Source of the DNA: an uncultured Chlamydiae bacterium | GTDB lineage: Bacteria > Chlamydiota > Chlamydiia > Chlamydiales > CACLRR01 | Length of the DNA: 36,688 bases | Assembly: GCA_902609415.1 (NCBI GenBank) | Contig: CACLRR010000008.1 | Location: 1-36,688, forward strand | Direction of reading: 5' to 3' | Shown: positions 34,309-36,688 of the stretch, one piece after another | How the letters are laid out: each line of letters starts with the position of its first letter | Numbering within the stretch: the first letter of the stretch is position 1 | The notes under the pieces: model-generated | The model's database searches: none | What the model was told of the DNA's origin: nothing | Seen by the model: only the letters and a program-made list of their open reading frames with translations | Program-made: the position numbers and the translations under genes

Positions 34309-36688
34309 ATGGAGCACTGTAAAACAATTTCACCAGTGGAGTATAGTAACTGTTATAATGCTAGCTTTTCATTTAAAAGCTATTTAAGTGTGAATTCACG
34401 CGTTGCTAGAAATTCTCTTACTTTAAGTCGTGAATATATTACTGAACTTCTTACCCTACCAGGAAGTGCTTTATCTCTTTGCACAGGAAATATTACACCT
34501 TATGAATTAGGTCAAAAAATTTGCTCCTTGGTGAGAAAGATTACTTTAGTGGCAAGCCATTTAGTCTTTCTACCCTTAGCACTTTTAGGTGCATATAAAG
34601 CATATTCTTTTATTGAACAGTACAGTCTATCTAGAGAGCGTCTTGAAACTCACCTTCCTCCTGGTGAATCCAACCTATCCTTGCCTGATAGTGAAGAATC
34701 ATTAGTTCTTCTAAAGTCAATTAAATATGGAGAGACTTTAAGAAGATATAGAGCTGTGATTAGAGAACAGACAGTAGTACGCGATCCAGAGATTATTCAT
34801 TCTCAGTTGTGGAGAGCTTTTTCTCAAGCCATAGCTATTTCTGATGAGATAGATGAAGGCGCCACTGGAGAGAAAGTACAATATATGGGTCTTAAGGAAC
34901 GACGACAGTATACTGAGCTTGTAACGCGTCTGGATTGTTTTTTACTTTCTAGTATTTGGACTGAGAGCGAAGTCGATGATCCAGCTGTAAGAGTAGTGAG
35001 CACTATTCTTGAGCCACTTCTACAAATGAGGTGGTCAGGGCCATTAAATTTTTATTCCTTATTTGAAACTTTACTCGTTAGATCTTCAAATCAACCTAGT
35101 TTAGAACTATTTAAAGGTTTAGGATCTGATGAGTTTTTAAGAGATTTTAGCCAGATTATGCTGGGGATCAATCGAGTTTTGCGCCCCTTAAGTGATAAAT
35201 TATCAGTCGGTCTAGGTAAGCTCACTGCTACAACTAATACACAATATCTTACGGGGGGAAAAAACACACCTACTTCAATAGGAAGAATTCAGGTGCGTAG
35301 TGGTGGATCTAATTTTGAAACTTCACTTATAAGACATGGTTCTCCTAATATTCGTGCAACAGCATTTGACGCAATAGTTAAGGCTGCAAAACAAGCTCTA
35401 GAGGTTGCAAGACAAGGTCTAGCGGCTGCAACAGGTTTGTTTTGGAAAGCTTTTAGCTACCTTCCGGGTTATTCCGGTTCTGATTCCGATTCCGAAGAGG
35501 AACCTTCTAGAGTGGACCAAGATCTTCGCCCTTATCCCCTTGCCCCTAATTATTTTGCATATCTCGATGCTGAATTACGAAAAGGAAATTCAGTTTTTGA
35601 TGTTTCCTATCAGAATAAAAATAATGAAGGAAACGCAGAGGCTCAAAGAGTTGCTGGACTCATGCTAGCGGAGCGACAACTTCCTAAAGATTCTGGAAGA
35701 TATGCAGTACTTGTTCATGACATGGATTCTGACTTTTTTCAAGGTAAATTAGGTTTACTGGATCGAAGTTTTGCAACGATGCAGATTATGTTGGCCGGAA
35801 AGTTTGATCCAGTAAACCTAGAAGAGTCGGAGTTGGCTCTTCCACTCTTTATTAGAGAAAATAACCAAAGGTTAGGAAATTATTTTGGGAATATCCTTCC
35901 ACGGCTATTTAATATGTGTCCCGCTTCTAAAAATCCAGATCGAGTGATGACAGAACAAGAGTGGAAAGCGCAATTAATCATTTTTTATACTATACAAAAA
36001 ATGCATATGCGACTTTATCTAGCAAGTGAGTTTAACACACCGGTCTCTAAATCAAGTAGCTTTTGTAAGGATTGCCTAGACAGAGCAGGACTGATGAATG
36101 TTGTAGAAATGATCTTATTAAAAGTAGTTACAGGTGAGTTTCATAAGATGGATGACAAACAGCAGCGTGAACTTCTTAAAGATATAGCTATTCTTACTTT
36201 GGGCCCCCCACTACTTGTAAAACAAATAAAGATGATTGATGGGGATGGTCGAGACAGACTTGATTTACTTCCAGAAGTTTGGAATATACTATTACCCTTT
36301 TTACAAGATAAAGAAAAGGCAGTTCAATTTTCTGCTGATCTCAATGAAATGACAGAAGCCTCTTATCGATCTTTTGATCTTGCTACAGAGACTGTTTCCT
36401 TATTAGAAGGGGTTGAGGTAAAAACTGTAGTTCATGCAAAACAAGTGCTAGAGTTTGTACATCATCGATTAGCGGGTGCGCATACTCTAGCATCTTTGAA
36501 TAGGGATGAACCATTTCAAATACTGAGAGAGCGTTTAGACCTGTGTGAGGGAATGACTATTTTGAAAAGGGGAGGTGATGCTTCTGAGTTTACTGGCACA
36601 CAGCTAATTAAGAGTACTCAAGCTGCCGAGGTCCATTTTAAAGGGGTAAAAATAGCAGATTTAGACGTTATTATTCAGAGAGAAGACG
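34309..36688 (+). CDS. Large protein with a Sac/SopB-like CX5R phosphatase signature (C-terminus cut by window edge)
   Basis: The frame is open for 793 codons from ATG 34309 (AGAGGAT upstream) to the right edge, so the gene continues outside. A hydrophobic segment at about 78-100 (ITLVASHLVFLPLALLGAYK) follows a soluble N-terminus. Residues 391-398 are an acidic Ser/Asp/Glu tract. The catalytic-type signature is FCKDCLDRAG at 585-594: Cys586-X5-Arg592. It resembles the NCMDCLDRTN signature of Sac-type phosphoinositide phosphatases and the CKSGKDRTG signature of SopB/IpgD. Phosphoinositide phosphatases of this kind are effectors of intracellular bacteria. The membrane segment and absence of housekeeping motifs fit a secreted effector, which is inference; a non-lipid tyrosine phosphatase is the alternative. 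Confidence 0.65.
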   Translation, partial: MEHCKTISPVEYSNCYNASFSFKSYLSVNSRVARNSLTLSREYITELLTLPGSALSLCTGNITPYELGQKICSLVRKITLVASHLVFLPLALLGAYKAYSFIEQYSLSRERLETHLPPGESNLSLPDSEESLVLLKSIKYGETLRRYRAVIREQTVVRDPEIIHSQLWRAFSQAIAISDEIDEGATGEKVQYMGLKERRQYTELVTRLDCFLLSSIWTESEVDDPAVRVVSTILEPLLQMRWSGPLNFYSLFETLLVRSSNQPSLELFKGLGSDEFLRDFSQIMLGINRVLRPLSDKLSVGLGKLTATTNTQYLTGGKNTPTSIGRIQVRSGGSNFETSLIRHGSPNIRATAFDAIVKAAKQALEVARQGLAAATGLFWKAFSYLPGYSGSDSDSEEEPSRVDQDLRPYPLAPNYFAYLDAELRKGNSVFDVSYQNKNNEGNAEAQRVAGLMLAERQLPKDSGRYAVLVHDMDSDFFQGKLGLLDRSFATMQIMLAGKFDPVNLEESELALPLFIRENNQRLGNYFGNILPRLFNMCPASKNPDRVMTEQEWKAQLIIFYTIQKMHMRLYLASEFNTPVSKSSSFCKDCLDRAGLMNVVEMILLKVVTGEFHKMDDKQQRELLKDIAILTLGPPLLVKQIKMIDGDGRDRLDLLPEVWNILLPFLQDKEKAVQFSADLNEMTEASYRSFDLATETVSLLEGVEVKTVVHAKQVLEFVHHRLAGAHTLASLNRDEPFQILRERLDLCEGMTILKRGGDASEFTGTQLIKSTQAAEVHFKGVKIADLDVIIQRED

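Overview
The window is a stretch of an AT-rich bacterial chromosome that most likely belongs to a member of the phylum Chlamydiota, probably one of the amoeba- or arthropod-associated families rather than Chlamydiaceae. Three things support this: a lysine/arginine repeat protein of the chlamydial Hc2 (HctB) histone type; the block pyrG-ruvX-zwf-(opcA-like)-pgl, whose order matches the pyrG-yqgF-zwf-devB order known from Chlamydia; and a pyrophosphate-type phosphofructokinase beside it. Several proteins with eukaryote-interaction domains or long paired hydrophobic stretches fit an obligate intracellular lifestyle. Family and species cannot be decided from the sequence alone. I saw no rRNA, tRNA, CRISPR array or insertion sequence.

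Layout. 1-2.1 kb: a thiamine-diphosphate enzyme cut by the left edge, divergent from a deiodinase/thioredoxin-like protein. 2.1-5.2 kb: a gene-poor part with small lineage-specific proteins (one with a very clear terminator), a 70-aa secreted protein and a YkgJ-type cysteine cluster protein. 5.7-11.2 kb: a secreted M16 protease, a coupled pair of small phage-like genes, a small SET-domain methyltransferase resembling viral vSET, and a class-C beta-lactamase-like serine hydrolase. 11.4-13.7 kb: a RING-like cysteine/histidine protein, two unknown small proteins and a DUF502 membrane protein. 13.7-17.0 kb: a SprT/DUF2786 protein followed in frame, after one UGA, by a zinc-ribbon ORF; a tandem pair of exported cyclophilins; two small unknown proteins. 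17.0-22.5 kb: the reverse-strand metabolic operon pyrG-ruvX-zwf-opcA-pgl (CTP synthesis and the oxidative pentose phosphate pathway).

22.6-27.6 kb: a forward-strand run of PPi-phosphofructokinase, a NAPE-PLD-like metallo-beta-lactamase-fold hydrolase, an exostosin-like glycosyltransferase, a SAM methyltransferase and an ElbB/pterin-carbinolamine-dehydratase fusion, with short gaps or overlaps. 27.7-33.7 kb: an amino-acid permease with an ambiguous start, the Hc2-like histone with a strong terminator, a PAP2 phosphatase downstream of a probable inclusion-membrane-type protein, an EgtB-like protein that has lost its iron-binding histidines, and a TMEM14-like protein. The right end is a large gene cut by the window edge that carries a Sac/SopB-like Cys-X5-Arg phosphatase signature.

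The most notable material is a scattered set of probable host-directed or chromatin-directed proteins (the CX5R phosphatase, SET protein, RING-like protein, Inc-like protein and Hc2), plus an unusual domain fusion (ElbB-PCD) and several enzymes with altered catalytic residues. No single new multi-gene system is proven; the best candidates are the 23.9-27.6 kb cassette and the CX5R phosphatase.
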